DNA from: Pseudomonas californiensis
Lineage (GTDB): Bacteria > Pseudomonadota > Gammaproteobacteria > Pseudomonadales > Pseudomonadaceae
NCBI RefSeq assembly: GCF_021147775.1
Contig: NZ_JAGTPK010000007.1
Location: 62,001 to 126,000, forward strand
Direction of reading: 5' to 3'
Length of the DNA stretch: 64,000 nucleotides
Shown here one piece after another: positions 34,063-43,090 of the stretch. The notes beneath the pieces were generated by a model. It saw nothing but the letters and a program-made list of their open reading frames with translations, made no database searches and was not told the origin of the DNA. The position numbers were made by a program, and so were the translations under genes. Numbering within the stretch: position 1 is the first letter of the stretch; every line of letters begins with the position of its first letter.

Positions 34063-35268
34063 ATGCCCCTCTTCTCTCCATGGCGCGCTGACTTTCCTGC
34101 CATCGCAGCCCTGCAACGGCAAGGCCAGACCTATCTGGACAATGCCGCAACCACGCAAAAGCCTCAGGCACTGGTTGATGCCCTTTCTCATTACTACACC
34201 AATGGTGCCGCCAACGTGCACCGCGCCCAGCATTTGCCCGGCGCCCATGCCACGCAGGCGTTCGAAGACAGCCGCCTCAAGGCTGCCCACTGGCTGAACG
34301 CCGGTGACAGCGGACAGATCATTTTCACCCACGGCGCGACATCAGCCCTCAACCTGCTGGCTTATGGGCTGGAGCACGAGTGTACTGCGGGTGATGAAAT
34401 CGTCATCAGCGCGTTGGAACACCATGCCAATCTGCTGCCATGGCAACAGCTGGCGCAACGTCGCAATTTGAAACTGGTCGTGTTGCCGATCGACGCCCAG
34501 GGTGTGATTGATATTGAAGCCGCTACTACACTGATAAATCCCCGCACGCGCTTGCTGGCGGTCAGTCAGTTGTCCAATGTGCTTGGCACCTGGCAACCGC
34601 TGCAACGCCTGCTGGCACTGGCCAAGGCGCAGGGCGCGATGACTGTTGTCGACGGCTCGCAAGGTGTGGTCCATGGTCGCCACGACGTGCAGGCACTGGG
34701 CTGCGATTTCTACGTGTTCTCCAGTCACAAGCTGTACGGCCCTGAAGGCCTTGGCGTGTTGTATGGCCGCAATGATGCACTGCCATGCCTGACTCACTGG
34801 CAGTACGGCGGCGAGATGGTCCTGACCGCCGACTACCAGCACGCCAAGTTTCGTCCCGCACCACTGGGGTTCGAAGCAGGCACACCACCCATCGCCAGCG
34901 TGATCGGCCTGGGGGCTACTCTGGATTACCTGGACAGTCTTGATCAGCACGCCGTCGCAGAACATGAACATGCGTTGCACCGTCGATTGCTCGAAGGCCT
35001 GCAACAGCGTGACGGTATACAAGTGCTGGGATCACCGGACGTGGCATTGGTCAGTTTCGTTGTTGAAGGCGTGCACAACGCTGATCTGGCGCACCTGTTG
35101 ACCGAGCAGGGAATTGCAGTGCGCGCGGGTCATCACTGCGCAATGCCGTTACTCAAGAGTCTCGGCTTGCCCGGCGCGATCAGGGCTTCCCTGGCGCTGT
35201 ACAACGATTCAGACGACCTGATCAACTTCTTCGCGGCGCTGGATCAATCACTGGAGCTGCTCGGATGA
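34063..35268 (+). CDS. csdA: Cysteine desulfurase CsdA/SufS-type
   Basis: PLP enzyme releasing sulfur from cysteine as a persulfide. The 401 residues show the class V aminotransferase pattern: YLDNAATTQKP, NVHRAQHLPGAHATQAFE, FTHGATSALNLLAYGL, VVDGSQGVVH, the PLP lysine in YVFSSHKLYGPEGLGVLYG, and the catalytic cysteine loop VRAGHHCAMPLLKSLG near the C-terminus. Its stop overlaps the csdE start (ATGA), and tcdA lies convergent after that, so this is the Csd sulfur-transfer system and not the Suf operon, which would carry sufBCD. Confidence 0.95.
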   Translation: MPLFSPWRADFPAIAALQRQGQTYLDNAATTQKPQALVDALSHYYTNGAANVHRAQHLPGAHATQAFEDSRLKAAHWLNAGDSGQIIFTHGATSALNLLAYGLEHECTAGDEIVISALEHHANLLPWQQLAQRRNLKLVVLPIDAQGVIDIEAATTLINPRTRLLAVSQLSNVLGTWQPLQRLLALAKAQGAMTVVDGSQGVVHGRHDVQALGCDFYVFSSHKLYGPEGLGVLYGRNDALPCLTHWQYGGEMVLTADYQHAKFRPAPLGFEAGTPPIASVIGLGATLDYLDSLDQHAVAEHEHALHRRLLEGLQQRDGIQVLGSPDVALVSFVVEGVHNADLAHLLTEQGIAVRAGHHCAMPLLKSLGLPGAIRASLALYNDSDDLINFFAALDQSLELLG

Positions 35269-35672
35269 GCTTGCCTGAACCCGCGAAGATTGCGCTGGAT
35301 GCATTCGGCGAACTGAAAGGCTGGGAACAGCGCGCACGTCTGTTGATGCAATGGGGCGATCAGCTTCCGGCTTTCAGCGAGTCCGAGAAGTCGGACGAGC
35401 ATCTGGTGCACGGCTGCGAAAGCAAGGTCTGGCTCACCGGAGAGATCAGCGATGGCGTGTGGCAGTTTCGCGCCAGCAGCGATGCGCGATTGATACGTGG
35501 ACTGGTCGCGCTGCTGCTGGCTCGCGTCAATGGCCTGTCAGCCGAGGCACTACAGGGCATCGATCTGCCCGAGTGGTTTAACCAGTTGGGGCTGGGCCGC
35601 CAGCTTTCATCCTCGCGCAGCAATGGTCTCAACGCCGTGCTGCAAAAAATGCGTCAACTGACTCAGGCCTGA
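35265..35672 (+). CDS. csdE: SufE-like sulfur acceptor CsdE
   Basis: Accepts persulfide sulfur from CsdA. The 135-residue protein matches SufE/CsdE length and contains the acceptor cysteine in HLVHGCESKVWL (C51), along with WEQRARLLMQWGDQLP at the N-terminus and LSSSRSNGLNAVLQKMR at the C-terminus. It is translationally coupled to csdA. Its last 10 bases overlap the 3' end of the opposing tcdA gene. Confidence 0.95.
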   Translation: MSLPEPAKIALDAFGELKGWEQRARLLMQWGDQLPAFSESEKSDEHLVHGCESKVWLTGEISDGVWQFRASSDARLIRGLVALLLARVNGLSAEALQGIDLPEWFNQLGLGRQLSSSRSNGLNAVLQKMRQLTQA

Positions 35673-36493
35673 TCGGCTGTCGCAACCGGCGGCTTGATCC
35701 GCTCCGAAGGCCGCCGTGTACCCGCGACCAGCTTGTCCACAGCACGGGTGGCCGCCACCATGCCGAAGGTGGCAGTTACCATCATCACTGCACCAAAGCC
35801 ACCGGCGCAGTCCAGCTTGACGCCTTCACCGACAAACTTCTTTTCCAGACAAATGCTGCCGTCCGGCTTGGGATAGCGAAGCTGCTCGCTGGAAAACACA
35901 CACGGCACGCTGTAGTGGCGGTTGGGCGTTCGTGAAAAACCGTAATCGCGGCGCAGGGTCGAGCGCACTTTGGAAGCCAGCGGGTCGTTGAAGGTGCGGT
36001 TCAGGTCAGAGATCTGGATCAGCGTCGGGTCAATCTGACCGCCCGCGCCCCCCGTGGTCACCATCTGAATCTTGCGCCGCTTGCACCAGGAGATAAGCGC
36101 AGCCTTGGCATTCACGCTGTCGATGCAGTCGATGACGAAATCAAGCTCCGGGGTGATGCACTCGGCCATGGTGTCGCGAGTCACGAAATCCGCCACCGCA
36201 TGCACGACGCAGTCCGGGTTGATCGCCCTGATACGCTCGGCCATTACCTCGACCTTAGGCCGCCCGACGGTAATGTCCAACGCGTGCAACTGGCGGTTGC
36301 TGTTGCTGACGCAGACGTCGTCCATGTCAAACAGCGAAATCTCGCCCACACCGCTGCGCGCCATGGCCTCTGCCGCCCAGGAACCCACGCCGCCGATCCC
36401 GACCACCGCCACATGCGCTGCGCGCAGACGGGCCAGGCCCTCGATGCCGTACAAACGGGCGATACCGGCGAAACGTGGATCTTCTGCACTCAT
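35663..36493 (-). CDS. tcdA: tRNA threonylcarbamoyladenosine dehydratase TcdA (CsdL)
   Basis: E1-like enzyme that cyclises t6A37 of tRNAs to ct6A using ATP. The 276-residue protein has the ThiF/HesA motif VVGIGGVGSWAAEAMARSG near residue 30, LFDMDDVCVSNSNRQLHA, and DFVIDCIDSVNAKAALI, VTTGGAGGQIDPT. I prefer ATG 36493 (GGGG eight bases upstream) over TTG 36499. In E. coli TcdA works with CsdA and CsdE; the convergent csdA-csdE here repeats that association. The t6A synthesis protein TsaB is encoded at 52615. Confidence 0.95.
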   Translation of the reverse strand: MSAEDPRFAGIARLYGIEGLARLRAAHVAVVGIGGVGSWAAEAMARSGVGEISLFDMDDVCVSNSNRQLHALDITVGRPKVEVMAERIRAINPDCVVHAVADFVTRDTMAECITPELDFVIDCIDSVNAKAALISWCKRRKIQMVTTGGAGGQIDPTLIQISDLNRTFNDPLASKVRSTLRRDYGFSRTPNRHYSVPCVFSSEQLRYPKPDGSICLEKKFVGEGVKLDCAGGFGAVMMVTATFGMVAATRAVDKLVAGTRRPSERIKPPVATADQA

Positions 36494-36680
36494 GATCAAT
36501 ACCCCAAAAACCGGCGCGCATTATAGGGTGAGTTGCGCGTCGAGGCATCAATCCGTGCCGACGCCCCGTCAGAAACCGCTCATCAGGCCGTTGATCGTCA
36601 TATCCAGACGTTAACGTCAGCGTTTTGCTTTAAGATAGCGGCCTTTTCGCGCCCAACGTCTTGCTACCGGAGTTCTGTAC

Positions 36681-37832
36681 ATGACTGCCCCAGCTGGCCT
36701 TTCGCCTACCCTCCAACTCGCCTGCGATCTGATTCGTCGACCTTCTGTCACGCCAGTCGATGCCGATTGCCAGGCCGTGATGATGAAGCGCCTGGGCGAT
36801 GCCGGTTTCAAGCTGGAGCCGATGCGTATCGAAGACGTGGACAATTTCTGGGCCACCCATGGCACCACCGAAGGCCCTGTGCTGTGCTTCGCCGGTCACA
36901 CCGATGTGGTGCCGACCGGCCCGCTGCACGCCTGGCAAAACGACCCGTTCGATGCGTTGATCGACGAGCAGGGCATGCTATGCGGACGCGGTGCGGCTGA
37001 CATGAAAGGCAGTCTGGCGGCAATGCTGGTCGCAGCCGAGCGCTTTGTCGGCGATCACCCGAACCACAGAGGCTCGGTGGCTTTCCTCATCACCAGCGAT
37101 GAAGAAGGCCCGGCGCACCATGGCACCAAAGCGGTCGTCGAGCGTCTTGCGGCGCGCAACGAACGTCTTGACTGGTGCATCGTCGGCGAGCCTTCGAGCA
37201 CCACGCTGGTGGGTGACGTGGTCAAGAATGGTCGTCGTGGCTCGCTGGGTGCAACACTGACCGTACGCGGCAAACAAGGCCACGTGGCCTATCCGCATCT
37301 GGCGAAAAATCCGATCCACCTCGCGGCGCCAGCGCTGGCCGAGCTCGCCGCAGAGCACTGGGATCACGGTAACGATTTCTTCCCGCCGACCAGCTTTCAG
37401 ATCTCCAACCTCAATTCCGGCACCGGTGCCACCAACGTCATTCCAGGCGATCTGGTTGCGGTGTTCAACTTCCGGTTCTCTACCGAGTCGACGGTTGAAG
37501 GCTTGCAGCAGCGCGTCGCGGCCATTCTGGACAAGCACGAGCTGGACTGGCACGTCGAATGGGCGCTCTCAGGCCTACCGTTTCTCACTGAACCGGGTGC
37601 CTTGCTGGACGCGGTTTCGGCCAGCATCAAGCAGATCACCGGACGTGACACGCTGGCCTCGACCAGCGGCGGAACCTCGGACGGTCGCTTTATCGCGACC
37701 CTGGGCACCCAAGTGGTAGAGCTTGGCCCGGTCAATGCAACGATCCATCAGGTCAACGAACGTATTCTGGCCAGCGATCTGGATGTCCTGACCGAGATCT
37801 ACTACCAGACCCTGGTCAAGTTGCTCGCCTGA
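36681..37832 (+). CDS. dapE: Succinyl-diaminopimelate desuccinylase
   Basis: Dizinc M20 hydrolase giving LL-diaminopimelate and succinate. The 383 residues have the metal and catalytic residues in [14 protein letters not shown] (His), [16 protein letters not shown] (bridging Asp), [15 protein letters not shown] (Glu-Glu), IVGEPSS and the C-terminal histidine in [11 protein letters not shown]. The dimerisation-domain loop and SGGTSDGRF are also present. The last base pair of its stop region overlaps the rlmA start (TGATG). Third dap gene of this region. Confidence 0.98.
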   Translation: MTAPAGLSPTLQLACDLIRRPSVTPVDADCQAVMMKRLGDAGFKLEPMRIEDVDNFWATHGTTEGPVLCFAGHTDVVPTGPLHAWQNDPFDALIDEQGMLCGRGAADMKGSLAAMLVAAERFVGDHPNHRGSVAFLITSDEEGPAHHGTKAVVERLAARNERLDWCIVGEPSSTTLVGDVVKNGRRGSLGATLTVRGKQGHVAYPHLAKNPIHLAAPALAELAAEHWDHGNDFFPPTSFQISNLNSGTGATNVIPGDLVAVFNFRFSTESTVEGLQQRVAAILDKHELDWHVEWALSGLPFLTEPGALLDAVSASIKQITGRDTLASTSGGTSDGRFIATLGTQVVELGPVNATIHQVNERILASDLDVLTEIYYQTLVKLLA

Positions 37833-38641
37833 TGCTGACCTGTCCGATCTGCTCAGCACCGCTCAGCGCGGCTGAAAACGGTGTGGTCTGCCCGGCGAAC
37901 CACCGTTTCGACCGTGCACGTCAGGGTTACCTGAACCTGCTGCCCGTTCAGCACAAGAACAGTCGCGACCCCGGTGACAACCAGGCCATGGTCGAGGCCC
38001 GACGAGACTTTCTGAACGCAGGCCATTACGCGCCCGTCGCCCAGCGGCTGGCCGAACTGGCTGCCGAGCGCGCACCCGCGCACTGGCTGGACATCGGCTG
38101 TGGCGAGGGTTATTACACTGCGCAGATCGCCCAAGCGCTGCCAACGTCGGATGGCTATGCACTGGACATCTCCCGCGAGGCCGTCAAGCGGGCCTGCCGT
38201 CGTGACCCAAAGCTGACGTGGATGGTCGCCAGCATGGCCCGCGTGCCGCTGCCGGACGCCAGCTGTCAGTTCCTGGCTAGCGTGTTCAGCCCGCTGGACT
38301 GGCTGGAAGCCAAACGCCTGCTGACCCCGGGTGGCGGGCTGATGCGGGTCGGGCCGACCAACGAGCATTTGATGGAGCTGCGTCAACGGCTGTATGACGA
38401 AGTGCGCGACTATGCTGATGACAAACATCTGGCACTGGTGCCTGAAGGCATGCAACTGCAACACAGCGAAACTCTGCGCTATACGCTGAAGCTGATTGAC
38501 GGTCAGTCGCGCGCCGATCTGCTGGCCATGACACCTCACGGTTGGCGTGCCAGTGCCGAGCGCCGGGCTGCCGTCATCGAACAACCAGGACCGTTCAAGG
38601 TCACCGTTTCCATGCGCTACGATTATTTCGTGCTGCAGTAA
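37832..38641 (+). CDS. rlmA: 23S rRNA (guanine-N1)-methyltransferase RlmA
   Basis: Methylates G745 (E. coli numbering) of 23S rRNA using SAM. The 269-residue protein begins with the zinc-binding knuckle LTCPICSAPL...VVCPANHRFD, then ARQGYLNLLPVQ, GDNQAMVEARRDFLNAGHY, and the SAM-binding WLDIGCGEGYYT. Its ATG overlaps the dapE stop by one base, so it is translationally coupled. The zinc-ligand pattern separates it from generic methyltransferases. Confidence 0.93.
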   Translation: MLTCPICSAPLSAAENGVVCPANHRFDRARQGYLNLLPVQHKNSRDPGDNQAMVEARRDFLNAGHYAPVAQRLAELAAERAPAHWLDIGCGEGYYTAQIAQALPTSDGYALDISREAVKRACRRDPKLTWMVASMARVPLPDASCQFLASVFSPLDWLEAKRLLTPGGGLMRVGPTNEHLMELRQRLYDEVRDYADDKHLALVPEGMQLQHSETLRYTLKLIDGQSRADLLAMTPHGWRASAERRAAVIEQPGPFKVTVSMRYDYFVLQ

Positions 38642-38660
38642 GCATTCAAATGAGGCACCC

Positions 38661-39038
38661 ATGCGCCAACCTGATATCGAGATTTACCTGAAAGACGACG
38701 ATGTAGACCACAAGGCCATTTCCCAATGGCTCAGTGCCGCGCTCGGCGAATGCAGCGACTGGGTCCAGCGCGGCCAGACCTGGAAGTGCAAGGCTGGCAG
38801 CGTGCCCGTCACCTGGCTGCCCAAGGCAGTGGGCAAATGGAACAGCCTGTATCTCGAAAGCGACCAGACGCCCTGGGAAGACGACATTGCCTGCGCTCGC
38901 GCGGCTTTCGCCGCCTTGAACGTTGAAGTACGTTGCGCGCCAGGTACCTGGGTCGAAGAGGAAAGCGACGAAACCGCCGACCGCTGGATGCGCATCAGTG
39001 CCGACGGTGAAGAAGAAATTACCTGGCGCACATCCTGA
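38661..39038 (+). CDS. Conserved hypothetical acidic protein
   Basis: A 125-residue acidic protein without signal peptide or membrane segment. It is rich in Trp and acidic residues (for example WVQRGQTWKCKAG, LYLESDQTPWEDD and WVEEESDETADRWMRI). I do not recognise a domain. The ATG at 38661 has GAGG six bases upstream and lies 19 bp after rlmA, so it is probably on the dapE-rlmA transcript. A longer open frame upstream overlaps rlmA and is not needed. Confidence 0.75.
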   Translation: MRQPDIEIYLKDDDVDHKAISQWLSAALGECSDWVQRGQTWKCKAGSVPVTWLPKAVGKWNSLYLESDQTPWEDDIACARAAFAALNVEVRCAPGTWVEEESDETADRWMRISADGEEEITWRTS

Positions 39039-39288
39039 GCGTCCGATCCACGTTTGTTGCGGACCCGACATGTCCGCAGCAACTGATTGCATGAAGGCAG
39101 AACGCGCGGTAACGGGTCGCATTGCTCCGTTGCCCACCGGCAATACGCTTCGTCCCGCAAACTCCCACATAACCTGTCTGTAAAGTGGACAGCGAAGTCG
39201 AACGTTGTCCTTTTGCTGATCGTCTCGAGATACGTCACACTGGCGCCCATCTCGGGCAGCCGCCCCTCCTTCATTCAGCAGAAGCCGT

Positions 39289-41781
39289 ATGACCCGCTCC
39301 CCGTTCCGTCGTCTTGTGTTCGGCACCCTGCGCCGCTTGCTGTATCTCTGGGTTCGCTCGGAGACCATCAATCAATCATCTTTCACGCTCAATCTGGACC
39401 GCAGCCGCCCGGTGTTCTATGCCTTGCAGTCGCCGTCGATCAGCGATCTGGCCGTCATCGACACCGAATGCCGCAAAGCCGGCCTGCCACGACCAGTGCT
39501 GTCGGTCGCCGTGGGCAACCTGATGGAGCCAGCAGCATTTTTCTACCTGACACCCGGGCCTGACTGGCTGGGCCGGCAGGACAAACGTGGCGCGCCGCCA
39601 ACGCTTGAGCGCCTGGTAGCGGCGGTCAGCCAGAACCCGACCGAAGACGCGCAGATCATTCCTGTCAGCGTTTTCTGGGGACAATCACCGGATCGTGAAT
39701 CCAGTGCCTGGAAGCTGCTGTTTGCCGACAGTTGGGCGGTCACCGGACGCTTGCGTCGTTTGGTGAGCATTCTGATTCTGGGCCGCAAGACCCGGGTGCA
39801 GTTTTCGGCGCCCATCCACGTGCGCGAGCTGGTTGACGAAAACAAGGGTTACGAACTGACCCTGCGCATGACCCAGCGCCTGCTGCGGGTGCATTTTCGC
39901 AACCTGAAAAGCGCGGTCATCGGGCCTGATGTGTCGCACCGGCGCAATCTGGTCAAAGGTCTGCTGGACGAGCCGCTGGTCAAGCAGGCTATCGAGGAAG
40001 AAGCCGAGCGCGAAAAGATCCCACTCGACAAGGCCCGCAAGCGTGCGCTGCATTACGGCAACGAGATTGCCTCGGACTACACCTATTCGGCCATCCGCTT
40101 CCTGGAAGTGGTACTGAGCTGGTTCTGGAACAAGATCTACGACGGTATCAAAGTCAGCCACATCGAGGGCGTACAAGAGGTCGCGCCGGGGCACGAGGTG
40201 ATATACGTCCCCTGCCACCGCAGCCACATCGACTACCTGCTGCTGTCCTATCTGCTGTTTCGCAACGGGCTGACGCCACCGCACATTGCAGCGGGCATCA
40301 ACCTCAACATGCCGGTCATTGGCAGCCTGTTGAGACGTGGCGGCGCGTTTTTCATGCGTCGCACATTCAAAGGCAATCCGCTCTACACGGCGGTGTTCAA
40401 CGAATACCTGCACACCCTGTTTACCAAGGGCTTCCCGGTCGAATATTTCGTCGAAGGCGGTCGCTCGCGTACCGGCCGCATGCTGCAGCCCAAGACCGGA
40501 ATGCTGGCCATCACTCTGCGCAGCTTTCTGCGCAATTCGCGAATGCCGATCGTCTTCATCCCGGTTTACATCGGTTATGAGCGCGTGCTCGAAGGCCGTA
40601 CCTATCTGGGCGAGCTGCGCGGTGCGACCAAGAAGAAAGAGTCCATTTTCGATATTTTCAAGGTCATTGGTGCATTGAAACAGCGCTTCGGACAGGTGTC
40701 GGTGAATTTCGGCGAGCCGATCAGACTCGCCGAATTTCTGGATGGCGAGCAACCCGACTGGCGCGCTCAGGAACTGGCGCCACAGTTCAAGCCTGACTGG
40801 CTCAGTGGAACCACCCACCGGCTGGGCGAGCGCGTCGCACAGCGTCTCAACGAAGCCGCCGCGGTCAACCCGATGAATCTGGTGGCCGTTGCCTTGCTGT
40901 CGACGCACCGGCTGGCGCTGGATGATCAGGCCATGGAGCGCGTGCTTGATCTGTACCTGACGCTGCTGCGCGCAGTCCCCTACTCGCCCCACACCACGTT
41001 GCCGGAAGGCGATGGTCGCGCACTGATCGAGCACGTCAAAGGCATGGATCTGCTGGCCGAACAGAAAGACGCACTGGGCAGGATCTTGTACCTGAACGAG
41101 CAGAACGCGGTGTTGATGACGTATTACCGCAACAACGTCCTGCACATTTTTGCACTGCCCTCACTGCTGGCGAGCTTCTTCCAGAGCTCGTCGCGCATGA
41201 GCCGCGAGTTGATTCTGCGTTACACCCGTGCGCTTTACCCTTACCTGCAATCGGAACTGTTCATTCGCTGGTCTCTGGACGAGCTGGACGCTGTGGTTGA
41301 CCAGTGGCTTGGCGCATTCGTCGAACAGGGGCTGCTGAGCGTGAAGGATGAGGTTTACACCCGTTCGGAGCCAAGCTCACGCGAGTTCGTAATGCTGACC
41401 CTGTTGTCACGGGCCATTGCCCAGACCCTGCAACGGTTTTACATGGCCATCGCCTTGCTGCTCAACAGCGGCCAGAACACCCTCAGTGCGCAAGAGCTGG
41501 AAGACCTGTGTACGGTAATGGCGCAACGCTTGTCGATTCTGCACGGTCTGAACGCCCCTGAGTTCTTCGACAAAAGCCTGTTCCGGCATTTCATCCAGAC
41601 GCTGCTGGACCTTGGCGTATTGCGCAAGGATGCGGCTGGAAAATTGAGCTACCACCCGTTGCTGGGCGAACTGGCCGAGGGCGCAGCCAAACGCGTACTG
41701 CCCGCCGAGATCAGGCTGTCGATCCGGCAAGTGGCTTTGCATCAGAACGAAAATGTAACCGAAGCAGAACCCACCAGCTGA
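39289..41781 (+). CDS. plsB: Glycerol-3-phosphate 1-O-acyltransferase PlsB
   Basis: Inner-membrane acyltransferase starting phospholipid synthesis by acylating the sn-1 position with acyl-ACP or acyl-CoA. The 830-residue protein carries the four acyltransferase blocks: [18 protein letters not shown] (the HX4D catalytic pair), [34 protein letters not shown] and [16 protein letters not shown]. Length fits PlsB rather than PlsY or PlsC. It feeds CdsA (21035). The 250-bp gap before it contains no gene I can support. Confidence 0.97.
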   Translation: MTRSPFRRLVFGTLRRLLYLWVRSETINQSSFTLNLDRSRPVFYALQSPSISDLAVIDTECRKAGLPRPVLSVAVGNLMEPAAFFYLTPGPDWLGRQDKRGAPPTLERLVAAVSQNPTEDAQIIPVSVFWGQSPDRESSAWKLLFADSWAVTGRLRRLVSILILGRKTRVQFSAPIHVRELVDENKGYELTLRMTQRLLRVHFRNLKSAVIGPDVSHRRNLVKGLLDEPLVKQAIEEEAEREKIPLDKARKRALHYGNEIASDYTYSAIRFLEVVLSWFWNKIYDGIKVSHIEGVQEVAPGHEVIYVPCHRSHIDYLLLSYLLFRNGLTPPHIAAGINLNMPVIGSLLRRGGAFFMRRTFKGNPLYTAVFNEYLHTLFTKGFPVEYFVEGGRSRTGRMLQPKTGMLAITLRSFLRNSRMPIVFIPVYIGYERVLEGRTYLGELRGATKKKESIFDIFKVIGALKQRFGQVSVNFGEPIRLAEFLDGEQPDWRAQELAPQFKPDWLSGTTHRLGERVAQRLNEAAAVNPMNLVAVALLSTHRLALDDQAMERVLDLYLTLLRAVPYSPHTTLPEGDGRALIEHVKGMDLLAEQKDALGRILYLNEQNAVLMTYYRNNVLHIFALPSLLASFFQSSSRMSRELILRYTRALYPYLQSELFIRWSLDELDAVVDQWLGAFVEQGLLSVKDEVYTRSEPSSREFVMLTLLSRAIAQTLQRFYMAIALLLNSGQNTLSAQELEDLCTVMAQRLSILHGLNAPEFFDKSLFRHFIQTLLDLGVLRKDAAGKLSYHPLLGELAEGAAKRVLPAEIRLSIRQVALHQNENVTEAEPTS

Positions 41782-41798
41782 ATACGCTACATTCCTGC

Positions 41799-41829
41799 CG
41801 ACCACACCGGGGTACCTCCTGGGTGGTCG
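41799..41829 (+). terminator. Hairpin after plsB
   Basis: CGACCAC (41799-41805) pairs with GTGGTCG (41823-41829), with further G/C pairing inside. It lies between the plsB stop and the lipoprotein start at 41844, leaving little room for a promoter. No U-run follows; its role may be processing or partial termination. Confidence 0.35.
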
Positions 41830-41843
41830 ATACGGAGATCCCC

Positions 41844-42248
41844 ATGAAACGACTCACTCTGCTCCTTGCCACCTTACTGCTCGCAGCGTGTACGGGTATA
41901 AGCACGCCCAAAGCCACTGTCGTGGGTGAAGTGTTCTACGTGCAACGCATCGCGCTGCCTCCTTCCGCAATCCTGACTGTCAGTCTCCAGGACGTGTCAC
42001 TGGCAGATACCACAGCTCCGCAACTGGCACGCCAGAGCGGCCCCGTAAACGGTCAGGTCCCCCTGCCGTTCCGGCTCGAATATCACCGCGAACAACTACA
42101 GCCGGGCCATCGCTACGCGGTCAGCGCCCGCATCGAAGCGGACGGAAAACTGCTGTTCATCAGCACCGGACAACACGGCGTCAAACTGGACGGCACCGAT
42201 CCTCAACCGCTACGCGTCAGATTGAACCCTGCACGGTCGCTTCCCTGA
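41844..42248 (+). CDS. YbaY-like lipoprotein (YscW/YbaY domain)
   Basis: A 134-residue predicted lipoprotein. The ATG at 41844 gives MKRLTLLLATLLLAACTG, a lipobox with C16 as the lipidated residue; the following Thr suggests outer-membrane sorting. The body GEVFYVQRIALPPSAILTVS, LPFRLEYHREQLQPGHRYAV and ISTGQHGVKLDG follows the YbaY/YscW pilotin-like beta domain. The function is unknown in most bacteria. The frame opens earlier (41823), but the signal peptide decides the start. Neighbour of plsB and the DUF4197 gene, as I recall for P. aeruginosa. Confidence 0.85.
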   Translation: MKRLTLLLATLLLAACTGISTPKATVVGEVFYVQRIALPPSAILTVSLQDVSLADTTAPQLARQSGPVNGQVPLPFRLEYHREQLQPGHRYAVSARIEADGKLLFISTGQHGVKLDGTDPQPLRVRLNPARSLP

Positions 42249-42321
42249 TACCCTCTTGTCTCAGGTAGCGCAAAAGTTCTCCTGCGCGCTGCCCTCCAGA
42301 ATTATTCAAAAGGATGCTGCC

Positions 42322-43011
42322 ATGCTTCGCCCTACGTTTACCTTTGCTGGTCTGTGCGCAGGCCTGCTGTTGTCGGCCAACGCGTTCGCCCTGTCGCTGG
42401 GCGACCTGTCGCAGTCGGACGCGACTGGCGGGCTCAAGGATGCCCTGACCCAAGGCGCACAAGTTGCGGTCAAGCAATTGGGCGTGCCAGGTGGTTTCAG
42501 CAAGAATGAAGAAGTACGTATCGAGCTGCCGGGCAAGCTGGGTCAGGTCGCCAAGAAGATGAAAATGCTCGGCATGGGTACTCAGGTCGATCAACTGGAA
42601 ACCAGCATGAACCAGGCTGCCGAGGCCGCTGTACCTCAGGCACAGGCACTGCTGGTGGACGCCGTGAAGAAAATGAGCGTCACCGACGCCAAGGCCATCC
42701 TCAGCGGCGGCAAAGACTCGGCGACTCAGTACCTGAACAGCAGCAGTCGGGAACAGATCCGGGCCAAGTTTTTGCCTATCGTCAAGAAAGCGACCGATCA
42801 GGTAGGCCTTGCGCAGAAGTACAACGCCTTTGCCGGCAAGGCAGCCGCACTGGGCGCACTCGACAGCAAAAGCGCAAACCTCGAAAGCTACGTGACCGAA
42901 CAGGCGCTCAACGGCCTGTTTGAAATGATCGCCAAGCAGGAAGAAAGCATCCGCGCCAACCCGGCAGCTGCAGCGACCGGCCTTGCGAAGAAAGTGTTCG
43001 GCGCGCTGTAA
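42322..43011 (+). CDS. DUF4197 domain-containing periplasmic protein
   Basis: A 229-residue exported protein. The ATG at 42322, with AAGGA upstream, starts a signal peptide (residues 1-23, ending SANAFA before LSLGDLSQSD). The mature part is alpha-helical (GLKDALTQGAQVAVKQLG, LPGKLGQVAKKMKMLGMG, and a terminal NPAAAATGLAKKVFGAL), typical of DUF4197. No catalytic residues can be assigned. It follows the YbaY-like lipoprotein by 73 bp and is convergent with mexK. Confidence 0.88.
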   Translation: MLRPTFTFAGLCAGLLLSANAFALSLGDLSQSDATGGLKDALTQGAQVAVKQLGVPGGFSKNEEVRIELPGKLGQVAKKMKMLGMGTQVDQLETSMNQAAEAAVPQAQALLVDAVKKMSVTDAKAILSGGKDSATQYLNSSSREQIRAKFLPIVKKATDQVGLAQKYNAFAGKAAALGALDSKSANLESYVTEQALNGLFEMIAKQEESIRANPAAAATGLAKKVFGAL

Positions 43012-43020
43012 AACCTGCGC

Positions 43021-43053
43021 TGATGTTCGTGCCCGAACGGGGCACGAACATCA
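43021..43053. terminator. Perfect 14-bp stem hairpin between convergent genes
   Basis: TGATGTTCGTGCCC (43021-43034) and GGGCACGAACATCA (43040-43053) are perfectly complementary around a five-base loop. They lie between the DUF4197 stop and the opposing mexK stop. There are no U-runs on either side, but the position suits a shared bidirectional 3'-end structure. Confidence 0.6.
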
Positions 43054-43090
43054 ACCAGGCGCTGGCGGCGTGCCGGGTGCACGCCTCAGC

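Noticed and set aside
39039..39288. 250-bp gap before plsB as a possible small RNA or gene
   Set aside because: Only short frames without start signals and no clear terminator; it most likely holds the plsB promoter.
39685..41145. 486-codon open frame on the minus strand opposite plsB
   Set aside because: Antisense shadow of PlsB; no start context and no domain.
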